Source: an uncultured Desulfovibrio sp.
GTDB taxonomy: Bacteria; Desulfobacterota; Desulfovibrionia; Desulfovibrionales; Desulfovibrionaceae
NCBI RefSeq assembly: GCF_949282365.1
Contig: NZ_CASDOY010000015.1
Location: 1 to 33,429, forward strand
Direction: 5' to 3'
DNA length: 33,429 nucleotides
Both the position numbers and the translations under genes were made by a program. The notes beneath the pieces are model-generated. The model had not been told where the DNA came from, searched no databases, and saw only the letters and a program-made list of their open reading frames with translations. This document shows, in pieces, positions 1 to 8,525 of the stretch. How positions within the stretch are numbered: position 1 is the first letter of the stretch; each line of letters starts with the position of its first letter.

Positions 1-280
1 CGGACGGGGACGGAGCAGCGGCCGGGATGGCGGCGTTTTGCGGCGCGGGCGCGGCAGGCGTCGCCGGAGCGGAGGCCGCGGGCGCGGGCCCGAGGGAGCG
101 TTCTTCCAGCCCCGACGGCCTGTCCGCGGCGCTTGAGGGCGGTTGCAGGATGATGGTGCCGCTGGCCACCACGTCATCCGCCGCTTCCTTGCCGCCGCAG
201 GCGGCCGGGAGCAGACAGCAGAGCAGGCAGAGCAGCGCCCGCAGCACGTGGCCGCAGCGGCCCGTGGTGATCGTATCCAT
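1..280 (-). CDS. Putative lipoprotein, C-terminus beyond window
   Basis: An open frame starts at the ATG at 280-278 and stays open to base 1, so only about 93 N-terminal residues are seen. The N-terminus has a hydrophobic Leu/Cys-rich stretch (about residues 12-24) ending in LPAAC with Cys28, a plausible but imperfect lipobox because Pro sits at -3. After the Cys the chain becomes Ala/Pro-rich and low in complexity, like a periplasmic tether. A strong AGGAGG lies 6 bases before the ATG, overlapping the end of the upstream regulator gene, whose stop is only 2 bases away. It is therefore probably translated from the hflK-hflC-regulator mRNA. The function is not recognisable from this fragment. 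Confidence rests on ribosome site, spacing and signal peptide. Confidence 0.72.
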   Translation of the reverse strand, partial: MDTITTGRCGHVLRALLCLLCCLLPAACGGKEAADDVVASGTIILQPPSSAADRPSGLEERSLGPAPAASAPATPAAPAPQNAAIPAAAPSPS

Positions 281-282
281 GG

Positions 283-972
283 CTAGACCTCCTGGAGCGT
301 CCAGATCACGCGCCCCAGCAGGCGGCGCTGCAACAGGGCCGCGTCCAGGGGCGTCTCGGGATAGCCGGGAGCGCAGGAGCGCAGCACATAGCCCTGCTGC
401 GGACCGTCCAGGAAGAGCTGGCGGATCACCAGCCCTTCCAGCGGGGCGAACAGGGCGTAGGTGCGGCCGGAGACCGGGGCCAGATCCCGGGTATCCACCC
501 CGAGGAAGGCGCCTTCGCGCAGCATGGGCTCCATGGCCTGCCCGCGCAGGCGCAGCACGCACAGCGAGGGCGTCAGGAAAGCATGGGGCAGGGGGAGCCG
601 CCCGCTCACGGACAGGGTGGGACGGGGGGCCTCGTCCGTATAGGCACAGGCCATGTCGTGCACCTCCACCACCGAGGAGCGGGCCAGATCCTCGCCGTAA
701 CAGGCCGCGTTTTGGGCCAGGGCCTGGGGGGCCTCCTGCGGGCAGTAACCTTTTTCGGTGCGCAGATAGAGCGGCCCCACGCCGTACTTGAGCCAGTCAG
801 GATTGAGGCCGAAGCGTTCAAAGAGCTTCATGTACCAGTCGCCCGGTACGGAATCGCGGCGTTTGGCATCCGAGATGCTGGACTGACGGATATTGAGCAG
901 CTCCGCCAGTTCCACCTGGGTGCGACAGTTGGCGGCCAGCTTGATGCGTTCGTAGATTTCCGTAAAGCCCAT
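283..972 (-). CDS. Phage CI-like repressor with inactive S24/LexA fold
   Basis: A 229-residue regulator. Residues 1-70 match the Phage_CI_repr type of helix-turn-helix (RTQVELAELL, IRQSSISDAKRR, then GLNPDWLKYG). Residues about 120-225 resemble the LexA/UmuD/CI peptidase S24 fold, including the RG-x-x-M-x-P-M signature (143-150). In the family a catalytic Ser precedes that Met and a Lys lies on a later strand. Here these positions are Ala146 (codon GCC at 537-535) and Arg184 (VIRQL), so self-cleavage is not expected. The gene starts 9 bases after the hflC stop and ends 2 bases before a lipoprotein gene, so it is probably co-transcribed with hflKC. It may be a stably folded, ligand- or partner-controlled repressor rather than an SOS-cleavable one. 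DNA binding is well supported; targets are unknown. Confidence 0.9.
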   Translation of the reverse strand: MGFTEIYERIKLAANCRTQVELAELLNIRQSSISDAKRRDSVPGDWYMKLFERFGLNPDWLKYGVGPLYLRTEKGYCPQEAPQALAQNAACYGEDLARSSVVEVHDMACAYTDEAPRPTLSVSGRLPLPHAFLTPSLCVLRLRGQAMEPMLREGAFLGVDTRDLAPVSGRTYALFAPLEGLVIRQLFLDGPQQGYVLRSCAPGYPETPLDAALLQRRLLGRVIWTLQEV

Positions 973-981
973 GACACCTCC

Positions 982-1830
982 CTACTTCTGCAGGTCCAGC
1001 AAGGGCGTCTGACTGCTCAGCACCATCTTGCTGTTCTCCTTGAAAGCCTTGCGCATGGCGTCCAGCCAGCGCTGGTAGGAGTAGAACTCAGGCGACTTGC
1101 CGTAGGCCGCGGCATAGACGGCGGCCGCCTGGGCATCGCCCTGGCCGTAGAGCACCTGGGCTTCGCGGTTGGCCTCGGCCAGGATGAGGGCCTTCTGGCG
1201 GTCGGCGTCGGAACGGATGCGCGTGGCCTCTTCCTGCCCTTCGGAGCGGTACTGCTTGGCCTGGCGCTCACGTTCGGCCCGCATGCGGTCGAAGATGGAA
1301 CGCTGGTTCTCCGTGGGCAGGTCGGTGCGCTTGATGCGCACGTCCAGCACGTCCACGCCGTAGGGCTTCATGAGGTCCGAGACCTTTTCGGTCACGCGGG
1401 CCATGATGGTGGCGCGCTCCTTGGAGACCACCTCTGTCAGGGTATAGGCGCCCACCAGGGCGCGCAGCTGCGAATAGACCACGTCGTCCAGGCGGGCCTG
1501 CGCGCCGGGGATGGTGCGCATGGTGCGGTAGAACTGCAGGGGATCGCTGATGCGCCAGCGGGCGTAGTTGTCCAGGACGATGGTCTTCTTGTCCACGGTG
1601 AAGGCCTCGCGCGAGCTGGCCGCGTAGTCGAGGACGCGGGCGTCGAAGTAGACCACTTTCTGGATGAAGGGCAGCTTGAAGTGCAGGCCGGCACGATAGA
1701 CCTCGGGCAAGGGATCGCCCAGCTGCAGCACCAGGGCCTGCTGCGTCTGATGCACGGTAAAGCAGCACTGGGTCACGAAGACGGCCAGCACCAGTACCAG
1801 CACACCGTAAAAAAGAGGATTCTTGGTCAT
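982..1830 (-). CDS. hflC: HflC, SPFH/prohibitin membrane protease modulator
   Basis: A 282-residue band-7 (SPFH) protein. It has an N-terminal membrane anchor (about residues 7-27), then the SPFH domain beginning QTQQALVLQLGDP, with the family motif VLDVRIKRTDLP near residue 170. A charged coiled coil follows (RAERERQAKQYRSEGQEEATRIRSDADRQ broken by family Ala/Glu repeats), then a C-terminal segment with PEFYSYQRWLDAM. In E. coli HflC pairs with HflK in the inner membrane to form a large periplasmic cage around the FtsH protease. The start ATG shares one base with the hflK stop (TAATG at 1832-1828), which implies translational coupling and equal stoichiometry. Length is normal for the family and no defect is visible. 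Confidence 0.95.
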   Translation of the reverse strand: MTKNPLFYGVLVLVLAVFVTQCCFTVHQTQQALVLQLGDPLPEVYRAGLHFKLPFIQKVVYFDARVLDYAASSREAFTVDKKTIVLDNYARWRISDPLQFYRTMRTIPGAQARLDDVVYSQLRALVGAYTLTEVVSKERATIMARVTEKVSDLMKPYGVDVLDVRIKRTDLPTENQRSIFDRMRAERERQAKQYRSEGQEEATRIRSDADRQKALILAEANREAQVLYGQGDAQAAAVYAAAYGKSPEFYSYQRWLDAMRKAFKENSKMVLSSQTPLLDLQK

Positions 1831-2999
1831 TATTTCTTCTCCGAGGGCAGGACGCCGAATGCGGGCGTGCCCGGAAGCGGCATGTGCGGCAGCACCTTGC
1901 CGGAAACGCCGCTGTCCAGCAGGGTCTTGTCGCCGGAAGCGGCCAGGATCTCTTCCATGGCTTCGTAATACAGGCGCTGACGGGTCACGTCGGGGGCCTT
2001 TTCGTATTCCTGGCGCAGGGCGTCGAAGCGGCGGGATTCGCCTTCGGCCCGCTGCAGGCGCGCCACCCGGTAGGCCTCGGCCCGGTTGAGGATGGCCGCG
2101 GCCTCGCCCCGGGCCTGGGGCAGCAGGGCGTTGCGGTAGGCTTCGGCCTCGTTGATGATGCGGCTCTTGTCCTCGCGGGCGCTGGCCACGTCCTTGAAGG
2201 CGTCGCTCACTTCCTGCGGCGGATGCACGTCCTGCATCTGCACGGCCAGCACCTGGATGCCGGCCTCGTAACGGTCGAGGATCTGCTGCAGCAGGACGGT
2301 GGCGTCGCTCTGGATCTTCAGCTTGCCGTCGGTGATGGCCGAATCGATGAGGCTGTTGCCGATGACCTCGCGCATGGCGGCCTCGGCGGCGTTGCGCACC
2401 AGATTGGTGGGGTCGCTGATGTTGAACAGGTACTTCACCGCGTCGCTGATCTTGTACTGCACGCTGAACTGGACGTTGACGATGTTCTCGTCACCGGTGA
2501 GCATGGAGGCTTCCTTGGGCACGCTGCGCAGCTCGCCCTGGCGGAAGGTGGTGGCCTGCCCCGTGGAGCGGAAGCCCACTTCACAGCGCAGCACCTGGGT
2601 CACCTGCGGCTTGTAGACGCTCTCGATGGGGGCGGGCAGGGCGTAATGGGGGCCCGGGCCTTCGGTGCGGTCGTACTTGCCGAAGCGCAGGACCACGCCC
2701 TCCTCGTCGGGGTTGACGATGTAGATGCCGGACAAGAGCCACAGCACCACCAGGCCCAGTGCCAGCCAGAGCACCGTGCCGCCCGGCATCTTCATGCCGG
2801 AGAGTTTTTTCAGGGCATTGCGGCCGTCGAAACCGTTGCCGCCGTCACCACCGCCACCGCCGAAGGGCGAGCGACGGGCGCGACGGGGCTCGTCGTCCCG
2901 CGAATCGTTGTCGTCGTCATCGCCAAAAAGCGGCCGGGAGGGGCGCTGCCCCTGCTGACGCTGCCGTTTTTCCTGTAATTTGTCCCAATCCCAAGTCAT
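1830..2999 (-). CDS. hflK: HflK, SPFH/prohibitin membrane protease modulator
   Basis: A 389-residue partner of HflC. The chosen ATG at 2999 gives MTWDWDKL, a start common in HflK proteins; the longer frame to 3185 adds low-quality sequence and is rejected. After an acidic/basic N-terminal tail and a Gly-rich linker (about residues 47-57), one membrane segment spans roughly 75-96. The SPFH domain then begins NPDEEGVVLRFGKY and contains VLAVQMQDVHPPQEVSDAF. A coiled coil with Ala/Glu/Arg repeats and a short C-terminal tail follow. The C-terminal stop overlaps the hflC start by one base. An AAGGGA sequence lies some 12 bases upstream of the ATG, slightly far for a ribosome site. The promoter candidate lies about 230 bases upstream. 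Confidence 0.94.
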   Translation of the reverse strand: MTWDWDKLQEKRQRQQGQRPSRPLFGDDDDNDSRDDEPRRARRSPFGGGGGDGGNGFDGRNALKKLSGMKMPGGTVLWLALGLVVLWLLSGIYIVNPDEEGVVLRFGKYDRTEGPGPHYALPAPIESVYKPQVTQVLRCEVGFRSTGQATTFRQGELRSVPKEASMLTGDENIVNVQFSVQYKISDAVKYLFNISDPTNLVRNAAEAAMREVIGNSLIDSAITDGKLKIQSDATVLLQQILDRYEAGIQVLAVQMQDVHPPQEVSDAFKDVASAREDKSRIINEAEAYRNALLPQARGEAAAILNRAEAYRVARLQRAEGESRRFDALRQEYEKAPDVTRQRLYYEAMEEILAASGDKTLLDSGVSGKVLPHMPLPGTPAFGVLPSEKK

Positions 3000-3523
3000 A
3001 TGAAGGTCATCCCTTTGTCTGCATGGGGTTAAAGAAAGCCCGCGGGAAGCGCGCCGCTGCGGCGACGGACCGGACCGTTCCCCGGCCCGGAGGGGCTCCC
3101 GCAGGATCGTGGCCGCCCGGCCCGGACACTGCCGGCGGACAGCATAAATTCCTGTCATAGTACGGCGCTCCTCCCCGTGGGTCAAGGCGGGCGCCGCCGC
3201 AGGGGAAGGGTCCGTACAAGAAATCTTAGTTATATAGTAAGAAATAAAGACGCCGTGTCAACACGGGGACGCGGGCCTGGCCTGCGCATGCGCCACGGTC
3301 GCGCGGGAACGTCTGCCGGACACGGCGCCCGTACAGGGCGCGGGCGCCCCGCCTGCCGTCCGGCGCGCGCCCTCCCGTGCGGATCTTCTTTTCCGCAAGC
3401 CGCGCCCCTGCCCGCCCGCAGGCCGCCGGAACGACCAAGCGCCGTGACGACGCACGGCCCTGCTGTTTTCGCACACCTCACGGCCCGCCCGAACCGGGAC
3501 AGGGCCGCGTCATGACGGCGGGA
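3000..3523. other. Intergenic region, hflK leader and rnj 3' flank
   Basis: These 524 bases hold no credible gene. The left 230 bases would be the hflK leader if the promoter at 3234-3261 is right. That leader is GC-rich and can form several hairpins. From 3262 to 3523 lies the 3' flank of RNase J; it contains a small perfect stem, GCCGTG (3441-3446) with CACGGC (3453-3458), but no U-tract, so I cannot name a terminator. Confidence 0.6.
3234..3261 (-). promoter_or_regulatory. Probable sigma70 promoter of the hflK operon
   Basis: Read on the minus strand, TTGACA (3261-3256), a 16-base spacer and TACTAT (3239-3234) form a good sigma70-type promoter. The surrounding 30 bases are the only AT-rich island in this GC-rich gap. 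An alternative -10, TATATA, gives a 19-base spacer. Transcription would begin near 3226, leaving an unusually long leader of about 227 bases before the hflK ATG. Confidence 0.6.
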
Positions 3524-5188
3524 TCAAACTTCGCTGACGATGGGCACCACCACGGGATCGCGCTCCAGGACCCGGCGGAAGAAGCGCCGCAGCGAGGCCC
3601 GGATGCCTTCCTGCAAACGGGTCAGCTGACCGGGGCGCACGGCCTCGATCTCGTCCAGCACCAGACACTTGGCGTCCTCCAGCACATGGCTGTAATGCTG
3701 CTCGAAGACGAAGCCCTTGGAGAACATCTCCGGGCCGTGCAGCACGCTGCCGGTCTCGGCGTCCAGCACCAGGACCACGATGACCATGCCCTCGTCGCCC
3801 AGGATGCGGCGTTCGCGCAGCACGGCCGAGCCCACGTCGCCCACGCCCTTGCCGTCCACCAGGGTGCATTCCACGGGCACGGGCGCTTCCAGGCGGAAGC
3901 CGTCGTGCAGCAGGGTCAGGGGACAGCCGTCTTCCAGCAGGACCACGTTGTCGGGCCGGACGCCGCATTCGCGCGCCAGCTGGCCGTGCTTGAACAGGTG
4001 GCGGTATTCCCCGTGCACGGGCACGAAATATTCGGGCCGCACGGCCTCCAGCAGCTCGCGCAGCTCGTCACGGTGGGCATGGCCCGAAGCGTGGATGGCG
4101 CGCACGCTCTCATAGAGCACGGTGGCGCCCAGGCGGTACATTTCGTTGATGAGGCGGGACACGGCCTTGACGTTGCCCGGGATCATGCGCGAGCTCATGA
4201 CCACGGTATCACCCTTGCGGATGCTGAGCTGGCGATGCCCGCCCAGCACCATGCGCGAGAGCGCCGACAGGGGCTCGCCCTGGGCGCCGGTCACCACCAG
4301 CACCAACTGCTCGTCGGGCAGGTCGGGCACGCCGTTGTGGGCGTTGAAGAAGCTGGGCGGCAGCTTGGCGATGCCCAGGTCGCGGGCCATCTCGATATTG
4401 TTGGCCAGGGACTTGCCGCTGATGACCACCGTGCGCCCGCGTTCGCGCGCCAGGTCGAAGACTTCCTGTATGCGCTGGATATGGCTGGAGAACAGCGTCA
4501 CCACGATGCGGCCGGGGGCCTCGTCGAAGACCTTGCCCAGGGATTCCATGACCGCCCGCTCGGTGAGCGAGCGCCCGTCGCGCTCCACGTTGGTGGAGTC
4601 GGAGAAGAGCAGGCGCGCGCCCCCCGGCCCGGCGAAATCCCGGAACATGGCCAGGTCCGTGCCGCTGCCGGCCAGGGGCTGGGGATCGATCTTGAAATCA
4701 CCGCTGTGGACCACCCGGCCCACGGGCGTCTCCACGCCCAGGCCGAAGCCTTCGGGGATGGAGTGGCAGACGGGGAAGAAATGGAAGGTCATGTCGCCCA
4801 GGGTCACGGCATCGCGCGGCTCCACCGGGCAGAGCTCCACCCAGTCCAGCAGTTCGTGCTCGCGCAGCTTGTGTTCCACCAGGGCCAGAGTGAAATAGGA
4901 ACCGTAGATGCGCGTGCCGCGCAGCTGGGGCACCAGCCACGGCAGGGCCCCGATATGGTCCTCGTGGCCGTGGGTCAGGACGATGCCCAGCAGCTTGTCG
5001 CGCACGCCGCTCACGGCGCCGAAATGCGGGATGACCACATCCACGCCCAGATGGAAATCATCGGGGAACATCAGGCCGCAGTCCACCATGACCACGCCGG
5101 CCCGGGTCTCCCACAACTGGCAGTTGAGACCGATCTCCCCCAGGCCGCCCAGGGGGGTCACTGTCAGAAAATCTTCGATGTCACTCAT
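3524..5188 (-). CDS. rnj: Ribonuclease J (metallo-beta-lactamase/beta-CASP)
   Basis: A 554-residue RNase J family enzyme, acting in mRNA decay and RNA 5'/3' maturation in the cytoplasm. The start at 5188 gives MSDIEDFLTVTPLGGLGEIG, typical of the family; the frame extends further upstream into the tolC-like gene and is rejected. Zinc ligands are visible in H73-x-H75-x-D77-H78 (THGHEDHIGALPW), and in the later VCHSIPEG and VVHSGDFKID segments. The beta-CASP part contains FSDSTNVERDG and SSRMIPGN, and the RMMBL part contains IHASGHAHRDEL and PVHGEYRH. The C-terminal domain of about 100 residues is present. The gene begins 10 bases after the stop of the TolC-family gene, so the two probably share an mRNA, an unexpected functional pairing. 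Confidence 0.95.
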   Translation of the reverse strand: MSDIEDFLTVTPLGGLGEIGLNCQLWETRAGVVMVDCGLMFPDDFHLGVDVVIPHFGAVSGVRDKLLGIVLTHGHEDHIGALPWLVPQLRGTRIYGSYFTLALVEHKLREHELLDWVELCPVEPRDAVTLGDMTFHFFPVCHSIPEGFGLGVETPVGRVVHSGDFKIDPQPLAGSGTDLAMFRDFAGPGGARLLFSDSTNVERDGRSLTERAVMESLGKVFDEAPGRIVVTLFSSHIQRIQEVFDLARERGRTVVISGKSLANNIEMARDLGIAKLPPSFFNAHNGVPDLPDEQLVLVVTGAQGEPLSALSRMVLGGHRQLSIRKGDTVVMSSRMIPGNVKAVSRLINEMYRLGATVLYESVRAIHASGHAHRDELRELLEAVRPEYFVPVHGEYRHLFKHGQLARECGVRPDNVVLLEDGCPLTLLHDGFRLEAPVPVECTLVDGKGVGDVGSAVLRERRILGDEGMVIVVLVLDAETGSVLHGPEMFSKGFVFEQHYSHVLEDAKCLVLDEIEAVRPGQLTRLQEGIRASLRRFFRRVLERDPVVVPIVSEV

Positions 5189-5198
5189 ACGGGACCGT

Positions 5199-6680
5199 TT
5201 ACTTTCTTTTGCCGGCGGCGCCTTCCCGCAGCAGGTCGGGATGATATTCGCCCATGGCGACATAGATCTGGGAAAGGGCCGTCAGGTAGTCCGCCTTGGC
5301 GCCGGTCAGGGATGCCTGGGCCGTGGTGAGGTTGGCCGAGGCGTCCAGCACGTCGAAGTTGGTGCCCACATGTTCATGGTAACGGGCCAGGGCCACATTG
5401 TAGGCTTCCGTGGCCTGGGCCACGCTGTTGACGGCCACGGCGATGCGCTTGCGGGCCTCCTGCACGGCCAGGTACTTGGACTTGATGTCGTAGCCCACTT
5501 CCAGCTTGAGGTTCTCCTGCTCGTAGCGCATCTTGGTCACCTGCCAGCCGGCCTGCTTGTCGGCATAGTAGGTGGTGCCCCATTCAAAGACGTTCCAGGT
5601 GGCCTGGGCGCCCACCTCCCAGTTGGTGACGTGCGAGCCGTTCTCGCCGGAACGCTGCATGCCGGGCGTGTTGCCGCTCTGGGTGATGCTGTAATAGCCC
5701 TCGATTTGGGGATAATAGTCGCTCTGCACTTCCTTCTGGCTCTTCTGGGCGATCTCCACCGCCTTCTGGGCCACATAGAGGTCGGGACGCTGGCGGTAGG
5801 CCAGCTCCAGACACTGTTCCAGCGACTGGCGGAAGGGGACCTCCTTGAGCGTGCCCGTATAGGTATTGACGGCCGTGGCGTCGAAGCCCAGCAGGGTATT
5901 GAGCTTGGCCTGATAGGTGGCCTGGTTGTTCTCGGCCTCGATGAGCAGGCGCTCGGCCTCGCTCACGTCCACCTCGGCCTGCAGCACGTCCAGACGCGGG
6001 CTCAGGCCCACCTCGAAATAGGCCTGGGCGATGCGCAGCTGCTCGCGCAGGCGGGTCAGGCTGTCGCGCATGCTGCGCGTGTTCTCACAGGATTTCAGGT
6101 AGTCCAGGAAGGCCGTCTGCACCTGCTCGGTCATGGAGAGTTCGGCATAGCGCAGCGACGCCTTGTCGCTGTCGGCCTGCAGGGCGGCCTTCTGGTAGGC
6201 GGAGAGCAGACGGAAGCCCTGGAAGATGGGCTGCGTCACTTCCATGCCCCAGCTGTAGACGCCCAGCTTGGGGTTCCTGGTGCCCATGGTGGCGGAGGGA
6301 TCGCGCTTGCTCTCGGTCTTGGTGGCCGTATAGCTCAGGCCCAGCCGCGGCCCGAAGGCCCCGCGCGCCGACTTGCGCCCTTCTTCGGAGGAGCGGCTTT
6401 CCGCCTCCTGCGCGCCCAGCCCGGGATTATAGCGCAGGGCGTGTTCCACGGCGTCGGCCATGCCGATGCGTTTGCCCGCCACGGGCCTGTCCGCCGTCTC
6501 CACGGAACGCTGGCCGCCGTAGACGGGCTTGCGGGCGATGCCGTCCTGCCGGTCGGCGGAGGCGGCGAAAGAGCCGGCCGGCAAGGCCAGCAGGACAAGG
6601 CACAGGACCGCCAGGATCCGGTACAGGGCACGGCGGCCGCGGAAGGGGGAAAGGCTTTGCGTCAACATGGCCCGCAGCAT
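5199..6680 (-). CDS. TolC-family outer membrane efflux protein
   Basis: A 493-residue outer-membrane channel of the TolC/OEP family. The N-terminus carries a signal peptide (hydrophobic core YRILAVLCLVLLALPAG, cleavage likely after SFA-A). The mature protein has the duplicated helical OEP repeat: first half about 65-270 (AVEHALRYNPGLGAQEAES, LLSAYQKAALQAD), second half about 280-480 (ECLELAYRQRPDLYVAQKAVE, LAVQEARKRIAVAVNSVAQATEAYNVALARY broken by loops). In the family three subunits form the exit duct of type I secretion or RND/ABC efflux pumps. No inner-membrane pump gene lies beside it, so the substrate is unknown. A GAGG sequence 5 bases before the ATG at 6680 favours this start; an internal ATG at 6668 is possible. 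It is followed at 10 bases by rnj. Confidence 0.92.
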   Translation of the reverse strand: MLRAMLTQSLSPFRGRRALYRILAVLCLVLLALPAGSFAASADRQDGIARKPVYGGQRSVETADRPVAGKRIGMADAVEHALRYNPGLGAQEAESRSSEEGRKSARGAFGPRLGLSYTATKTESKRDPSATMGTRNPKLGVYSWGMEVTQPIFQGFRLLSAYQKAALQADSDKASLRYAELSMTEQVQTAFLDYLKSCENTRSMRDSLTRLREQLRIAQAYFEVGLSPRLDVLQAEVDVSEAERLLIEAENNQATYQAKLNTLLGFDATAVNTYTGTLKEVPFRQSLEQCLELAYRQRPDLYVAQKAVEIAQKSQKEVQSDYYPQIEGYYSITQSGNTPGMQRSGENGSHVTNWEVGAQATWNVFEWGTTYYADKQAGWQVTKMRYEQENLKLEVGYDIKSKYLAVQEARKRIAVAVNSVAQATEAYNVALARYHEHVGTNFDVLDASANLTTAQASLTGAKADYLTALSQIYVAMGEYHPDLLREGAAGKRK

Positions 6681-7366
6681 ACACCCTCACCGTCAGGCTT
6701 GCAATGCGCTTTCTGCGGCAGCAGCGGCCCCGGCGCGGGATGCGGGCGGCCCCGTCCCGCCTGCGGGGACCGCACCCCAAAAGCGCACGCAGGATCGCCA
6801 AGCCCGGCCTGCGGGGACTGTCCCCCGGCAAAGCCCCACGACAGGATGCGGGCGGGACGCGCGGCTCCCTGCCATGAAGGCGGCACGGACGCGGGAGGGC
6901 GCTTTTGCCGCTCTCCGCCTGATGGCCTGATGGGGGCCGCGCAGGCGCAGGATGATGCAATGGACACGGGGGCGGGGCAAGTCCCGGCGATGGGCCGTGC
7001 GGACGCGAGGACCAGTCGTGCCCCACACCGCGATCCCCCTTCCCCTTACCGCGCGGGCGCGGCACGGCGTCCCGCCCGGCGGACGAGGCATTTTTCCCCG
7101 GGAAGATCGCGGGCTTCGGGCCGTCGCGGCCTCCCGGGCCGGGCCTGACGGACGCGGCCAGGCCCCGGCACAGAAAAAAGGCTTGAAAAAAGCCGCCGAA
7201 CGTAGCATCCTCCGGGCGGTTCAAGACCGCGCCTCAGCCGTTGTCTTCCGGGCCCGCCCGGATGGCAGGGGCTCTTCGGCGTTTGCTCTTTTTACGGCGC
7301 GCACCGCGCGCAGGCGCGGCGGCTCCGTCCGCACAGGCACACTATTTCCATCTCCAGGAGTGATAC
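6681..7366. other. Gene-free divergent region between tolC-like and tolQ
   Basis: These 686 bases between divergent genes contain no ORF I can support. Long open frames here are Arg/Pro/Gly-rich, as expected of random GC-rich sequence. The region holds repeated GCCTGCGGGGAC words (6760 and 6807) with adjacent dyads such as GGGGAC-T-GTCCCC (6813-6825), and a second repeated word ATGCGGGCGG (6741 and 6846). Nearer tolQ there is a compound inverted repeat, CTTGAA (from 7182) with TTCAAG (from 7220). No confident promoter for tolQ could be picked. Confidence 0.55.
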
Positions 7367-8062
<696 letters not shown>

Positions 8063-8063
8063 G

Positions 8064-8519
<456 letters not shown>

Positions 8520-8525
8520 TCTGCG

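Noticed and set aside
865..895. Sigma54-like GG-N10-GC string on plus (TTGGCATCCGAGATGC)
   Set aside because: It lies inside the CI-like gene on the opposite strand with no gene to drive, and departs from consensus.
2725..2958. Plus-strand frames over hflK and other genes
   Set aside because: Antisense shadows of well-supported genes caused by high GC content.
6660..6700. TTGCAA-N17-TATGCT as promoter of the tolC-like gene
   Set aside because: Its -10 would contain the likely start codon; kept only as a possibility if translation begins at 6668.
7174..7194. Minus-strand hairpin GGCTT-TTTTC-AAGCC with T6, as a terminator
   Set aside because: Only a 5-bp stem and no transcription unit on that strand to end.
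6427..7224. Long minus-strand open frame upstream of the tolC-like gene
   Set aside because: Arg/Pro/Gly-rich composition, no ribosome site, overlaps the start of a well-supported gene; a GC-rich chance frame.
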